A stretch of DNA of 17,911 nucleotides, taken from positions 1-17,911 of the forward strand of contig CAAFTS010000184.1 in NCBI GenBank assembly GCA_900765975.1, read 5' to 3'. This DNA is from Lachnospiraceae bacterium (lineage in GTDB: Bacteria; Bacillota; Clostridia; Lachnospirales; Lachnospiraceae). Shown piece by piece: positions 1 through 9,372 of this stretch. The first letter of the stretch is position 1; the number at the start of each line of letters is the position of its first letter. The notes beneath the pieces are model-generated. The model was not told where the DNA came from. It ran no database searches and saw only the letters and a list, made by a program, of their open reading frames with translations. A program made the position numbers and the translations under genes.

Positions 1-37
1 AAATCAGAGCATATCCGAATTAGATATACTCTGATTT
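1..37. terminator. Hairpin terminator at the left edge, downstream of addA
   Basis: Bases 1-15 and 23-37 form a 15-base inverted repeat with one mismatch and a 7-base loop (16-22). The arms begin AAATCAGAG and end CTCTGATTT. It lies about 73 bases past the addA stop codon. On the minus strand the stem ends in TTT at the window edge, so any further U-tract is not visible. On the plus strand it is followed by a T-rich stretch (about 41-52), so it may end transcription from both sides. The region 38-110 shows no other feature. Confidence 0.6.
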
Positions 38-110
38 GTATATTTTTGTTTTGGATTGCCATTTACATCATTTTAACTTAATGACATTGCACCATTCGCC
101 GCCTTCTGTA

Positions 111-3100
111 TCATATTATAATTTCCTCTCCCAAGGTAAAGGAATAAATAATCTTTTCTTTGACTTTCTTCTGAAGTAACTGCTCCAATGCCTGTGCATA
201 GTAGTCCAACTGTGCATGATATCTGTCCCGCAGTTCCTTTGCCGAACGCACATTGTCGGTCTTATAATCCAACACAACCAGTTCGCCATCCTCTTCAAAA
301 TATACATCGATGATTCCCTGCACCAATATCCTCTCATCCCCTTTTATATCCGGATAGATTTCCTTTGCATCTATCCCCAGTACAAAAGGCTGCTCTTTTG
401 AAAGTTGTTTCCGTTTTGCCGCCGCCTGCATCCTGCGTCCCGAATCCGAATTTAAAAATCTCAGGATATCCGCTTTTCGGATACATTGCACCATTTCATC
501 GGATAATTTCCTTTCTTTTTGAAGTTCTTCCATCATCGCTGTAAGAGAATTTTCATCGTATGACAATTCGTAATTCAACAGCTCCAACAATTTATGATAG
601 GCACTTCCTCGCGACGCCCCTGTCAAAACTTCCTCTTCTTGCAGGAACTGAGGAATCAGAGGAACCACTTCCGGCTCTTCGTAAACAGTTTCTCCGCTCT
701 CTTCCTGTAAATATGCACGTTTCTTTAATTCCGATACGGTAAACTTTAACTTTAATTTCTGTTCCTCTGCATAAGGATAATGATACTGCGACTGTACTTC
801 CAGATGCTCCCGCAGTTTCGCATCATATACCGTTCCTGTCGCCCAATGCTCAAGTACATCTCTTGCCAGCAGCTCACTTCGCTGCTCAATCTCTTCCTCT
901 TCTTCCATCTCCGTACGGCCGATAATCCGACAGTGTACCGGTGCATCTTCTCCCATCAGAGCCGGTACTACCCAGTGCAGATAGGAATTTGCGCCAATCA
1001 ATGTATAGAACGGAAGTACCTCGCCGTCTGCCCGTCCCACAGCCTTCTGACACAGCATTCCATCTTCACTTACCTCTTTTAGCTGTTTCTGACTTGGGCA
1101 TCCGACCAGAATCAATTTCTCTTTTGCGCGGGTCAACGCCACATAAAGAACACGTAATTCTTCCCCTAGATTTTCTAACTTTATTTCCTGCTGAATGGTC
1201 TTTTTTAAGAATGTCGGTATCTTTGTTCTTCGCTGCAAATCGACTGCATCCAAACCAACACCCCATTCCGGATGAATGATAACACTTCCCGTAATGTCCG
1301 TTGTATTAAATTTTTTCCCCATGCCTGCAACGAATACAATCGGAAACTCCAGCCCTTTACTTTTATGAATACTCATAATCCGCACTGTATTTTCCTGTTC
1401 ATCCGCAATATTTGCCTCGCCATAATCTACATCATATTTCTGTAGCTGTTCTATATATCTAATGAAGTTAAACAGTCCTTTATAACTGGTTCCTTCAAAT
1501 GCCGCCGCCTTTTCCACCAACATTTCCACATTGGCAATTCGGCGTTCTCCGCCGGGCATAGCAGCAACATATAAACTAAATCCTGTTTCTTCGATGATTT
1601 TTTGCAGGAGTTCATGAATTGCCGTATACGGAACCATCTCTCGAAAATGCGTAAGCTGAAGATAAAATGCGCGCAGCTTATACGCCAGACTGTCCTTTTC
1701 TTCCTTCTCTTCTTCCTCTCCTGCCCGCTGTGCCAGACCTTCCGCTGCCTTGTAGAAGAACCCTTCCTTTGCTGCCAGACGGATTTCCGCAAGCTGCTGT
1801 GGATTCAAGCCCACAAACGGAGATGCCAGAACTGCTGCCAATGGCAGATCCTGCCGCTGATTATCGAGCAATTGCAAATAGTCCAAAAGTACACTGATTT
1901 CATAAGTGCCGAAATAACCTTCTGTACTTCCGATATATGCCGGGATTCCTTCCTCTGCCAGAATCGAGGACACAACATCTGCCCAGCCCTTTACACTTCG
2001 CATCAAAATCACGATATCTCGGTATTCTGCCGGACGCAGCTGCCCGCTTGCCTTGTCTGTCACCTTTGCTGTACGGAGCAGTTCTTTGATTCTTTTTGCA
2101 ATGACCCGCACTTCCAATTGCTTATTGTTATCCGACAGTTCAAACTCATTTCCTGTTTTCTGTGCATCTACCAGAAGTAATTCCATTTCATATGCGGACT
2201 TCCCATCGGCTCCAATCACCGGCTCAAATTCCGCACCCGGATAGAGGGCAGCCTGTTCATCGTACACAATTCCGCCCAAGTCTCTGCGCATAATCTGACG
2301 GAAAATATAATTGACTCCGTCAAGCACTTCCGGCCTGCTCCGAAAATTTTTATGAAGGTCTATTTTCTGCATCTCACTGTCTTCCGAAGAATAACTGTCA
2401 TATTTTTCCATAAATAATTCCGGTCTGGACAAACGGAAACGGTAGATGCTCTGCTTTACGTCACCCACCATGAAAATATTATATTTTTCCCGGCTTACTG
2501 TCGATACACTGGTCAGAATTGCCTCCTGTATCAAGTTACTGTCCTGATACTCATCTATCATCACTTCATAAAACTGCTCTTGATATTCCCTTGCGGTCTG
2601 AGAAGGAATCAATTCCCCCTCCTTCTCTTCGGTTAAGATTTGCAGTGCAAACTGCTCCATATCATTGTAATCTATGAGATGTTTTCTCTGTTTCTGATCT
2701 GCAAACATAATTGCAAACCGATTGACCAATTCCGCCAGAATCTCCATAGTGCCCTTTGCATTTGCCATGTCCAGGAGCAATTCCGCCGGTATTTCATAAA
2801 AATACGTCTTTCCTAATTCCCCGATCAAATCCTTTATCTGTTTTCTAATGTCTTGAACCTGCGTCCTCTTTTCCGAATCTACAGATTCATCTTTTTTGCG
2901 GGAAAGCGCCTTCCACTTGATATCCGACAGACGTTCATACAGTTCCTCAAAGTTTGCTGCCCCTGCCAGCTTGTCTAAGATAATCCGATCCTCTTCCAAC
3001 ATTGGCGCATACATATACGGACCGTCTGGTTCCTCGCAAATCCGAATACATTGGTCTGCAAGTTCCACCAAATCTTCGATATACTTCTGCGCCCAATCCA

Positions 3101-3764
3101 AAGCACGCCGAAGAAATACCGGTTCCTCTCCGGTTCCCTCCTGTTTGAGATAGGTTTCGCATTCTGCATATTGATTTACACAATGCTCCAGCCATTTTTG
3201 CGGCTGCGGATAACTTCTGGAATATTCATACAACTGTAAGATCATCCCCTCCAACTTCTTATCGTTTTTTCCGCTGCCCAGTTTTTCCACCAGTTCCATA
3301 AAACGCTCTTCTTGATTGACATAGCATCCTTCTAACAATTCCGATAATACATCCTGCTTTAACAGGCGCAGTTCTCCTTCCTCCGCAATCCGAAATCCGG
3401 GATCCATATCAATCAAGTGAAAATGTTCTCGAATAACAGACAGACAAAAACTATGAATGGTTGTAATCTGTGCACTGTGAATCAACGTGGATTGTCTTTG
3501 CAGATGTGCATTCCCCGGATTCACTTCCAGCGCAGTTTCAATTGCAGAGCGAATCCTTTCTTTCATTTCGGACGCTGCCGCCTCTGTAAATGTCACAATC
3601 AGCAGGCGATCCACGTCCATGGGATGTTCTTCATCTGTCAGCATCTGAATAATCCGCTCTACCAGAACCGCTGTCTTTCCGGAACCTGCTGCCGCAGAAA
3701 CCAAGATATTCCGGTTTCGTAATTCAATGACCTTTTGCTGTTCTTTCGTCCATTTTACTCCCAT
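111..3764 (-). CDS. addA: ATP-dependent helicase/nuclease subunit A (AddA)
   Basis: AddA is the UvrD/Rep-type (SF1A) 3'-5' helicase and nuclease subunit of AddAB, which resects double-strand breaks for RecA loading. The 1217 residues are close to the usual AddA length. Visible motifs are the Walker A loop AAAGSGKT (residues 24-31, Lys30), the Ia-type block IVTFTEAAASEMKERI near 56-71, Walker B/motif II DEYQDS (404-409), the SIHKSKGLEFPIVF block and the helicase motif VI region YVALTRAKEKL. At the C-terminus the RecB-family nuclease core is intact: GIID (Asp1153) and LDYKTD (1165-1170, with Asp1166 and Lys1168), then QLDYYAQAL. The ATG directly follows the addB TAA, and the AGAGG at the end of addB serves as its ribosome binding site, so the two are probably translationally coupled. 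Glu/Lys-rich low-complexity stretches occur within the helicase body; no frame damage was seen. Confidence 0.97.
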   Translation of the reverse strand: MGVKWTKEQQKVIELRNRNILVSAAAGSGKTAVLVERIIQMLTDEEHPMDVDRLLIVTFTEAAASEMKERIRSAIETALEVNPGNAHLQRQSTLIHSAQITTIHSFCLSVIREHFHLIDMDPGFRIAEEGELRLLKQDVLSELLEGCYVNQEERFMELVEKLGSGKNDKKLEGMILQLYEYSRSYPQPQKWLEHCVNQYAECETYLKQEGTGEEPVFLRRALDWAQKYIEDLVELADQCIRICEEPDGPYMYAPMLEEDRIILDKLAGAANFEELYERLSDIKWKALSRKKDESVDSEKRTQVQDIRKQIKDLIGELGKTYFYEIPAELLLDMANAKGTMEILAELVNRFAIMFADQKQRKHLIDYNDMEQFALQILTEEKEGELIPSQTAREYQEQFYEVMIDEYQDSNLIQEAILTSVSTVSREKYNIFMVGDVKQSIYRFRLSRPELFMEKYDSYSSEDSEMQKIDLHKNFRSRPEVLDGVNYIFRQIMRRDLGGIVYDEQAALYPGAEFEPVIGADGKSAYEMELLLVDAQKTGNEFELSDNNKQLEVRVIAKRIKELLRTAKVTDKASGQLRPAEYRDIVILMRSVKGWADVVSSILAEEGIPAYIGSTEGYFGTYEISVLLDYLQLLDNQRQDLPLAAVLASPFVGLNPQQLAEIRLAAKEGFFYKAAEGLAQRAGEEEEKEEKDSLAYKLRAFYLQLTHFREMVPYTAIHELLQKIIEETGFSLYVAAMPGGERRIANVEMLVEKAAAFEGTSYKGLFNFIRYIEQLQKYDVDYGEANIADEQENTVRIMSIHKSKGLEFPIVFVAGMGKKFNTTDITGSVIIHPEWGVGLDAVDLQRRTKIPTFLKKTIQQEIKLENLGEELRVLYVALTRAKEKLILVGCPSQKQLKEVSEDGMLCQKAVGRADGEVLPFYTLIGANSYLHWVVPALMGEDAPVHCRIIGRTEMEEEEEIEQRSELLARDVLEHWATGTVYDAKLREHLEVQSQYHYPYAEEQKLKLKFTVSELKKRAYLQEESGETVYEEPEVVPLIPQFLQEEEVLTGASRGSAYHKLLELLNYELSYDENSLTAMMEELQKERKLSDEMVQCIRKADILRFLNSDSGRRMQAAAKRKQLSKEQPFVLGIDAKEIYPDIKGDERILVQGIIDVYFEEDGELVVLDYKTDNVRSAKELRDRYHAQLDYYAQALEQLLQKKVKEKIIYSFTLGEEIII

Positions 3765-6700
3765 TTATTTTTCCTCTAACTTTCTGCAAATAAGCTCCAC
3801 AACTTCGTCCAGTGAATGTTTCTCCAAACTCCGGTAACGATATCCTTCTACTTCCGTATCAAAGCCGCAAATATCTCGATATGCACAATAATCACATCCG
3901 CTGTTATTTCCTAACACATACGGCGCTGCCTCTGTCTCTCCCGATGCAATTCCTTCTTTTAGCTCTGTTTCTTTCTCCTTTGTATATTCCAAAAGAGACT
4001 GAAAAACTTCCGGATTTAATACTTTGGAATATGCACCCAGACTGCCGTTTTTATTTCTGCTGACCGGATAAAGATTGGAACTTCCCATCAAATCTCGTTC
4101 TAAATGCTGCATCACCGCATCGTCTGCATTGATGAGCCCATCCAATTTTAGCTTTTCTAATAATTTTTCTTCCAATACGATATCATTTTTTTCTTTTTCC
4201 ACAAACGGATCCTGCATACGGTAATAAAAGATTCCTGCCGGCACAACATCCTCCTGCGGATATTGTTTCTGAATCACATTCATGGCTGCATTCATATACA
4301 CCGGCAGCTGGAGCTGTAAGCCATAGTAAAATGCGGTAATATCAAAGGCACGCATTCCTGTTTTATAATCAATGACTTTTACATAGACCGTTCCTTCATC
4401 TTTGCATAAATCTACACGATCAATCTTTCCGCTGCCAAACTTCATTTCAAAACCGCTGGGTCGAAAATCCCCTTTTTCCAACTGTTTGGTCAGCGCCCAT
4501 ACCGACCGTTTCAAGAGCCGCTTGATACGGGTAATCATATATTCATTGCGGGCAGTGCTGTAGAGTACCGTATTTCCATAGTCTACAATACTTTCTTCTA
4601 CACTTTCCTCGATCAAAAGATTTCGCACATCTTCTGAAAGTTCCGTCCACTCCTTCTGCGTTTTTTCCACTCGATGTGCAAATCGTTCCATTGCCTGATG
4701 GGCGATATTCCCCAAATCCATGGATTCAAACTGATAGGATTCCCGCTCTGAAAGCCGTAATCCATAGGACAAAAAATGAGCATATGCACATGATGCAAAC
4801 CGCTCCAATCGAGTGACGCTGGCACGAGACAAATCCCCATACAAGTCCCGGGCAGTCTCCTTTGTCAGCCATTCCGCCTCATTCCGATAAAACGCCGCAT
4901 CCAAAATCTTCTTTACCTGCGCTTTTCTATCCTCATCTGCCATATACCATGTATACAATTCCTTCCACTCGTCCGACAATCCGCTTATTCTGTCGCGCAG
5001 ACCTGCCGCAAGTTCTCTTGCCCCCCGCATCCGATTCAGTTCCCGTTCTGCCAGCGTTTTTTTCTCTTCCTCCTGAATCACCACTTCCGGAAACATTCGC
5101 TGCAAATCCTGAATCAGATATGCCGGTCTAAGCGCCTTTCCATCACTTGATGTCTTCGCAAAAGATAAAATCAATTTTTCCGATGGCTTGGTCAGATTCA
5201 TATACAAATAAAATTTCTGAATATATGTTTTTTCTTTTGCTCCCGGTGACAGTGCCAGTTTCTGTCCTGCAAATTTTTCTCTGTCCCGCTCAGTGAGAAG
5301 TCCTCCCTGCCCTAATTTTCCCGGAAGGAAGGTATCATTTGCCCCCACAAAAAATAATACTTTCAGATTGTTCAGTCGGGTTCTCTGCATATCCCCGATT
5401 ACCACCTGATCCAAACTCGGCGGAATCACGCCAACCTTCGCCTCTTCCAGTCCGGCATCCAAGAGTTCACAATATTCCTTCAAAGAAATCCGTTCCTCTC
5501 CCAGCAGTTCTACAAATTTATCAAACAATTCTATGACAATCCTATAAATCTGGGAATATTCTTTTGCCAGCGCCAGTTCGCCCTCATTCTGGAACTTCAT
5601 TTCCATTTCCTGTATCTGTTCCTGTAACTGCTCCTGCCGGAAAAATTCATATACTGCCAGTGTCACATCTTTCACCGTTTTGTTTCGTTTTTTTAGAATC
5701 GTCACCAGACCATCTATCTTTTCCACAAAACAAACGCGCAGATGGTTTAACTCTGCCAGATCCTCTTCCTCCATTCCGGCTGTTCTTCGCATCCATGCGC
5801 CCTGCCATTTCTTATATCCGCGCAATCCCAGTGCAAGTACATAATTTTCCATCTTATCCACTTCTTCGCGGGTAAAGCCGCTCATCCCCGTACGCAAAAA
5901 GCGAAATACACTTTCATAGGAAAAATTCTGTTCTGCCATCGCCAGGAGACTTCTCACATATTCTACAAAGGCATTCAAAAGAATGCTCTTTTTATGATCC
6001 ATGAAAAACGGAACTTCATATGCTTTGCATTGTTTTTCCAAAAAATCCGCATACGCATTCATATCACTTACGATAACCGCAATATCCCGATAGCGGTATC
6101 CATGTTCCCGCACCAGACGGCGAATTTCAGCAGCCACAAATTCCCCTTCTTCCTTAGGCGTTCTTGTGGCATGAATCGTAATCGCTCCTTCTCCCGCATA
6201 TTTTCTCCCTGTATACCGGAACAACTCTTCTTCCAGAAATCCCAGCATTGGATTCTCGCGAAATCTCATTGTCGGTTTCTCATATAAATAAATCGGCTCT
6301 TCCACAAGTACTTGACATTCTCCTGCAATTTTCACAAGAGAAGTCACCATCTGCTTACTGATTGCAAACAACTGATAGGGATGCCGATAGGTAAACGCAT
6401 CCTCCCTCTCATCCATTTCCACTGTTACAATCACCTTCCGGCATACCTTTAAAAGTTCTCCCAAAAGTCGGTTCTGCACCGGAGTAAATCCGGTAAATCC
6501 GTCCAGCGCCACAACGCTGTCTTTCAGAATTGCCGAATCCGGAACTGCATCACTTAACATATCCAAAAGTTCTTCCTTTGTGATATACCGGTCTGAAAGA
6601 TAGGTTTCGAATCCCTCGTACACCTTTCGGATATCCCCTAATTTATAGGCAAGGTAACTCTCCGGCTCCAAGGTTTCCAAAAAAGCATCCAATTCTTCAA

Positions 6701-7106
6701 ATCCGATTCCATACTGGGTAAACTCAGAAATTACAGATTTCACTTCGCTGATATAGCCCTGCTTTTTTAAATTGCCTCGCAATACCTTCAGCTCGTCCTC
6801 ATATTTCCCCGCTATTTTCCGCAGAATCAGATTTTTCCCCTCATCATCCAGTACCCGTTTCGTTTCTCTTCCTGTCTCTTCAAAAATACGATGGGAAAGG
6901 CGCACAAAACTCAAAACATCAATATTCATAATTCCATGACGTGGATGCGCCATACACAAATCCTTCTGCGTCTGCATGGTAAACTGCTCCGGCACCAGCA
7001 CCAGATAATTCGTGTCCGGATGTGCCATCGACTCTTGTACAATATAATCATATAAATAATGGGATTTTCCTGCTCCCGAATTTCCGAAAATAAATTGCAG
7101 TGACAT
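3765..7106 (-). CDS. addB: ATP-dependent nuclease subunit B (AddB)
   Basis: AddB is the partner of AddA. It carries a helicase-like fold that in studied enzymes helps read Chi-like sites, plus a second nuclease domain. Visible are an N-terminal P-loop GNSGAGKS (residues 8-15) and a C-terminal RecB-like nuclease motif IDYKTG (912-917, with Asp913 and Lys915). Four cysteines match the AddB 4Fe-4S staple: Cys773 (in FASCAYAHF), Cys1071, Cys1074 and Cys1080 (C-x2-C-x5-C). The spacing of the last three equals that reported for Bacillus subtilis AddB. Length is 1113 residues, normal for the family. The ATG is preceded by GGAGG at good distance, which fixes the start. It is the first gene of the addB-addA unit, with its own candidate promoter, and is separated from the upstream liv operon by a terminator. 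Confidence 0.97.
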   Translation of the reverse strand: MSLQFIFGNSGAGKSHYLYDYIVQESMAHPDTNYLVLVPEQFTMQTQKDLCMAHPRHGIMNIDVLSFVRLSHRIFEETGRETKRVLDDEGKNLILRKIAGKYEDELKVLRGNLKKQGYISEVKSVISEFTQYGIGFEELDAFLETLEPESYLAYKLGDIRKVYEGFETYLSDRYITKEELLDMLSDAVPDSAILKDSVVALDGFTGFTPVQNRLLGELLKVCRKVIVTVEMDEREDAFTYRHPYQLFAISKQMVTSLVKIAGECQVLVEEPIYLYEKPTMRFRENPMLGFLEEELFRYTGRKYAGEGAITIHATRTPKEEGEFVAAEIRRLVREHGYRYRDIAVIVSDMNAYADFLEKQCKAYEVPFFMDHKKSILLNAFVEYVRSLLAMAEQNFSYESVFRFLRTGMSGFTREEVDKMENYVLALGLRGYKKWQGAWMRRTAGMEEEDLAELNHLRVCFVEKIDGLVTILKKRNKTVKDVTLAVYEFFRQEQLQEQIQEMEMKFQNEGELALAKEYSQIYRIVIELFDKFVELLGEERISLKEYCELLDAGLEEAKVGVIPPSLDQVVIGDMQRTRLNNLKVLFFVGANDTFLPGKLGQGGLLTERDREKFAGQKLALSPGAKEKTYIQKFYLYMNLTKPSEKLILSFAKTSSDGKALRPAYLIQDLQRMFPEVVIQEEEKKTLAERELNRMRGARELAAGLRDRISGLSDEWKELYTWYMADEDRKAQVKKILDAAFYRNEAEWLTKETARDLYGDLSRASVTRLERFASCAYAHFLSYGLRLSERESYQFESMDLGNIAHQAMERFAHRVEKTQKEWTELSEDVRNLLIEESVEESIVDYGNTVLYSTARNEYMITRIKRLLKRSVWALTKQLEKGDFRPSGFEMKFGSGKIDRVDLCKDEGTVYVKVIDYKTGMRAFDITAFYYGLQLQLPVYMNAAMNVIQKQYPQEDVVPAGIFYYRMQDPFVEKEKNDIVLEEKLLEKLKLDGLINADDAVMQHLERDLMGSSNLYPVSRNKNGSLGAYSKVLNPEVFQSLLEYTKEKETELKEGIASGETEAAPYVLGNNSGCDYCAYRDICGFDTEVEGYRYRSLEKHSLDEVVELICRKLEEK

Positions 7107-7146
7107 ACATTCCCTCCTGCTGAACTATTTAAACTACGTCTATGTA

Positions 7147-7175
7147 ATCATACCACAGAATCCCTCTCTTTTAAA
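7147..7175 (-). promoter_or_regulatory. Candidate sigma-A promoter for addBA
   Basis: Read on the minus strand, TTTAAA (7170-7175), a 17-base spacer and TATGAT (7147-7152) lie about 40 bases before the addB ATG. A TG one base ahead of the -10 box gives an extended -10 element, which can make up for the weak -35 (4 of 6 matches). It sits after the liv-operon terminator, where an independent promoter would be needed. Confidence 0.45.
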
Positions 7176-7190
7176 TCCGAATCCGTTTCC

Positions 7191-7243
7191 AAAAAACAAG
7201 GCAGCAATCTAATCTTCCGATTAAATTCCTGCCCTGTTTTTTT
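7191..7243. terminator. Rho-independent terminator of the liv operon
   Basis: A 20-base near-perfect stem (7195-7214 with 7219-7238) closes on a 4-base loop (GGAA on the minus strand). On the minus strand it is preceded by A7 and followed by T6. Two of the three stem mismatches become G-U wobbles in minus-strand RNA, so the structure suits minus transcription best. It starts immediately after the stop codon of the kinase-like gene, marking that gene as the last cistron of the liv unit. Flanking runs of A and T mean it could also stop plus-strand transcription. Confidence 0.9.
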
Positions 7244-7249
7244 ATCTTC

Positions 7250-7873
7250 TTACTGTTCGAACCGCACTTTGATATATGCTTTAATCTCTTCCACACATTT
7301 TTCAAATCCCAGTTTTCCACTGTTCAGACACAGGTCATAATTTCTCGCATCTGACCACTCTCTTCCGGTATAGTGCTTATAGTATTCGGATCGATATCTA
7401 TCTGTCGTTGCAATAAATTTCTTCATTTCTTCTGTCGTCATACTATTCCGTTCCATTGCCCTTGCCAAATTAAATTCCTCTGATGCATGAACAAATACGC
7501 TGACTACATTTGGATAATCTTTTAATACGAAGTCCGCCGCACGCCCAACGATCACACAGGTTTCTTTCTTTGCCACACGCTTAATTACTTCCGCCTGATA
7601 GTTGAATAAATTTTTTGCAGATACAAAGTCCTTACTTCCCGGTGGAATCACCTTTCCGTCATATACATCTGTTGTCATTCGAAGCAAAGGACTATTGCGA
7701 AGTTTTTCATCTAACTGATGAAATAATGTTTCATTGATTCCACTCTCCTCTGATGCCATCTGCAGCAGATTACTTCCGTAACATGGGATTCCCATTTCTT
7801 CTGCATACATTTCTCCAATGGTTTTCCCTCCACTTCCATACTGTCTTGCAATCGTTACTACAATATTTTCCAT
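7250..7873 (-). CDS. Cytidylate kinase-like family protein, last gene of the liv operon
   Basis: A 207-residue soluble P-loop protein resembling the cytidylate-kinase-like family (Cytidylate_kin2 type), which is widespread in Clostridia and whose real substrate is mostly unknown. The N-terminus IVVTIARQYGSGGKTIG holds a variant nucleotide-binding loop, GSGGKT (residues 13-18), in place of the canonical GxxGxGK(S/T). A second family block reads CVIVGRAADFVL near 106-117. The Arg-rich ARAMERN segment and the later DRYRSEYYKHYTGREW block are the usual lid and phosphate-contact region. It begins 12 bases after livF with no promoter or terminator between, and a strong terminator follows its stop. 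It must therefore be made together with the amino acid transporter. It is not the housekeeping Cmk, whose P-loop reads more like GPAGSGKS. Function in this operon is unknown. Confidence 0.85.
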   Translation of the reverse strand: MENIVVTIARQYGSGGKTIGEMYAEEMGIPCYGSNLLQMASEESGINETLFHQLDEKLRNSPLLRMTTDVYDGKVIPPGSKDFVSAKNLFNYQAEVIKRVAKKETCVIVGRAADFVLKDYPNVVSVFVHASEEFNLARAMERNSMTTEEMKKFIATTDRYRSEYYKHYTGREWSDARNYDLCLNSGKLGFEKCVEEIKAYIKVRFEQ

Positions 7874-7885
7874 ATCCGAATCCCC

Positions 7886-8596
7886 CTATTCTCCAAGATA
7901 CGCTTTCTTGATAGAATCATCGTTCAGCAATTCTTTTGCATCGCCTTCCAGCACAATCCTACCAGTTTCTAACACATAGGCACGATCTGCAATAGATAAT
8001 GCTTTTTTTGCATTCTGCTCTACAAGAAGTACCGTTGTACCACTGGCGCTTACTTCCTTGATGATATCAAAAATTTCATTGACCAGAATCGGAGACAATC
8101 CCATGGACGGCTCATCCATTACGATGATCTTGGGATGAGACATCAGTGCGCGCCCTATCGCCAGCATCTGCTGCTCTCCTCCACTCAGTGTTCCTGCAAG
8201 CTGGTTCTTTCGTTCTTCCAATCTCGGAAAGCGCTTATACACCATCTGCAGCGTTTCTTCAATTTCTGCCTTATCCTTTCTTGTATATGCACCCATTTTC
8301 AGATTCTGATACACAGACAATTCTGCAAACACACGACGTCCTTCCGGAACATGTGCCATTCCAAGGGATACAATCTTGTGTGCCGGAACCTTTGTAATAT
8401 CCTGTCCTTCAAAAATAACAGAGCCTTTTTTCGGGGACAGCAGTCCGGTAATCGTATGCAGCGTTGTTGTTTTACCTGCTCCATTTGCTCCAATCAAAGC
8501 AATGACCTCTCCTTCATTTACCTCAAAAGAAATCCCCTTGATTGCCTGAATCATCCCATAATATACTTCAATATCTTTTACTTCAAGCATTGCCAT
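7886..8596 (-). CDS. livF: Branched-chain amino acid ABC transporter ATP-binding protein LivF
   Basis: One of the two ATPases that power the HAAT-family importer at the inner face of the membrane. The 236 residues contain Walker A GANGAGKTT (36-44), ABC signature LSGGE (137-141), Walker B IIVMDE (157-162) and a switch histidine region replaced, as usual for LivF, by LLVEQNAKKAL. The short length and the tail ending in a YLGE motif are typical of LivF. The ATG is preceded by GGGGG at about 7 bases. It starts 12 bases after livG, in the conserved livHMGF order. Leucine, isoleucine and valine are the likely substrates by family, but related systems carry urea or amides. Confidence 0.93.
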   Translation of the reverse strand: MAMLEVKDIEVYYGMIQAIKGISFEVNEGEVIALIGANGAGKTTTLHTITGLLSPKKGSVIFEGQDITKVPAHKIVSLGMAHVPEGRRVFAELSVYQNLKMGAYTRKDKAEIEETLQMVYKRFPRLEERKNQLAGTLSGGEQQMLAIGRALMSHPKIIVMDEPSMGLSPILVNEIFDIIKEVSASGTTVLLVEQNAKKALSIADRAYVLETGRIVLEGDAKELLNDDSIKKAYLGE

Positions 8597-8608
8597 GCTG
8601 TCACCCCC

Positions 8609-9367
8609 TTACTCTCCTAAATACGCCTTAATTACTTCCGGATTATTCAATACCTCAGCGGTACTGCCTTCTGCAAGCACCTGTCCAAAGTTCAGTACTG
8701 TCAGCTTTTCGCAGATCCCCGACACCAATTTCATATCATGCTCAATCAGAAGAATTGTCATATCAAAATGATCACGCACGAACCGGATTGTCTCCATCAG
8801 TTCCCTTGTTTCATTCGGATTCATACCTGCCGCAGGCTCATCCAAAAGAAGTAATTTTGGCTCTGTTGCCAACGCACGTGTAATCTCCAGTTTTCTTTGC
8901 TTTCCATAAGGAAGATTGGATGCCAAAGTCTGTGCCTCTCCATCCAAATCAAAGACTTTCAAAAGTTCCAACGCCTTTTCATCCATTGATTTTTCCATTT
9001 TCCAATAATTCGGCAACCGCAGAATCCCCTCTAGCGTTGTATATTTATAATGATTATGCAGCCCTGCCTTTACATTATCCAGCACTGTCAAATCCTTAAA
9101 CAAGCGGATATTTTGAAAGGTTCTTGCAATTCCAGCTTTATTGATGTCAATCGTCTTCTTTCCAACAATATTTTCGCCATCCAGTCGGATAATTCCTTCA
9201 TCCGGCTTATACACTCCTGTCAGCAAGTTAAACACCGTTGTTTTTCCGGCACCATTCGGACCAATCAAACCATACAGGCAGCCCTTTTCAATATTCAAAT
9301 GGAACCCATTTACCGCGCGAAGTCCGCCAAAGGAGATTCCTAAATTTGTTACTTCTAATAATGCCAT
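8609..9367 (-). CDS. livG: Branched-chain amino acid ABC transporter ATP-binding protein LivG
   Basis: Second ATPase of the importer, 252 residues. Walker A is GPNGAGKTT (36-44) and Walker B LLLLDE (172-177). The signature is LPYGKQ (152-157) instead of LSGGQ, which is the normal LivG variant and helps tell it from LivF. The loop ARTFQNIRLF before the signature holds the Q-loop, and LLIEHDM carries the H-loop histidine. The ATG follows AGGAGG by 9 bases. Only 5 bases separate it from the livM stop, so coupling with livM is likely. Confidence 0.94.
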   Translation of the reverse strand: MALLEVTNLGISFGGLRAVNGFHLNIEKGCLYGLIGPNGAGKTTVFNLLTGVYKPDEGIIRLDGENIVGKKTIDINKAGIARTFQNIRLFKDLTVLDNVKAGLHNHYKYTTLEGILRLPNYWKMEKSMDEKALELLKVFDLDGEAQTLASNLPYGKQRKLEITRALATEPKLLLLDEPAAGMNPNETRELMETIRFVRDHFDMTILLIEHDMKLVSGICEKLTVLNFGQVLAEGSTAEVLNNPEVIKAYLGE

Positions 9368-9372
9368 AACAC

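Noticed and set aside
1602..2180. Long plus-strand open frame inside addA, one of many plus-strand frames in the window
   Set aside because: It mirrors a firmly identified gene on the other strand. Its product is rich in Cys, His, Phe and Leu, without domain motifs, as expected of antisense shadow frames.
111..7106. addB-addA considered as part of a defence island
   Set aside because: AddAB is the standard housekeeping break-repair enzyme of this group. Its neighbours are metabolic, and no restriction, toxin or nuclease system is present.
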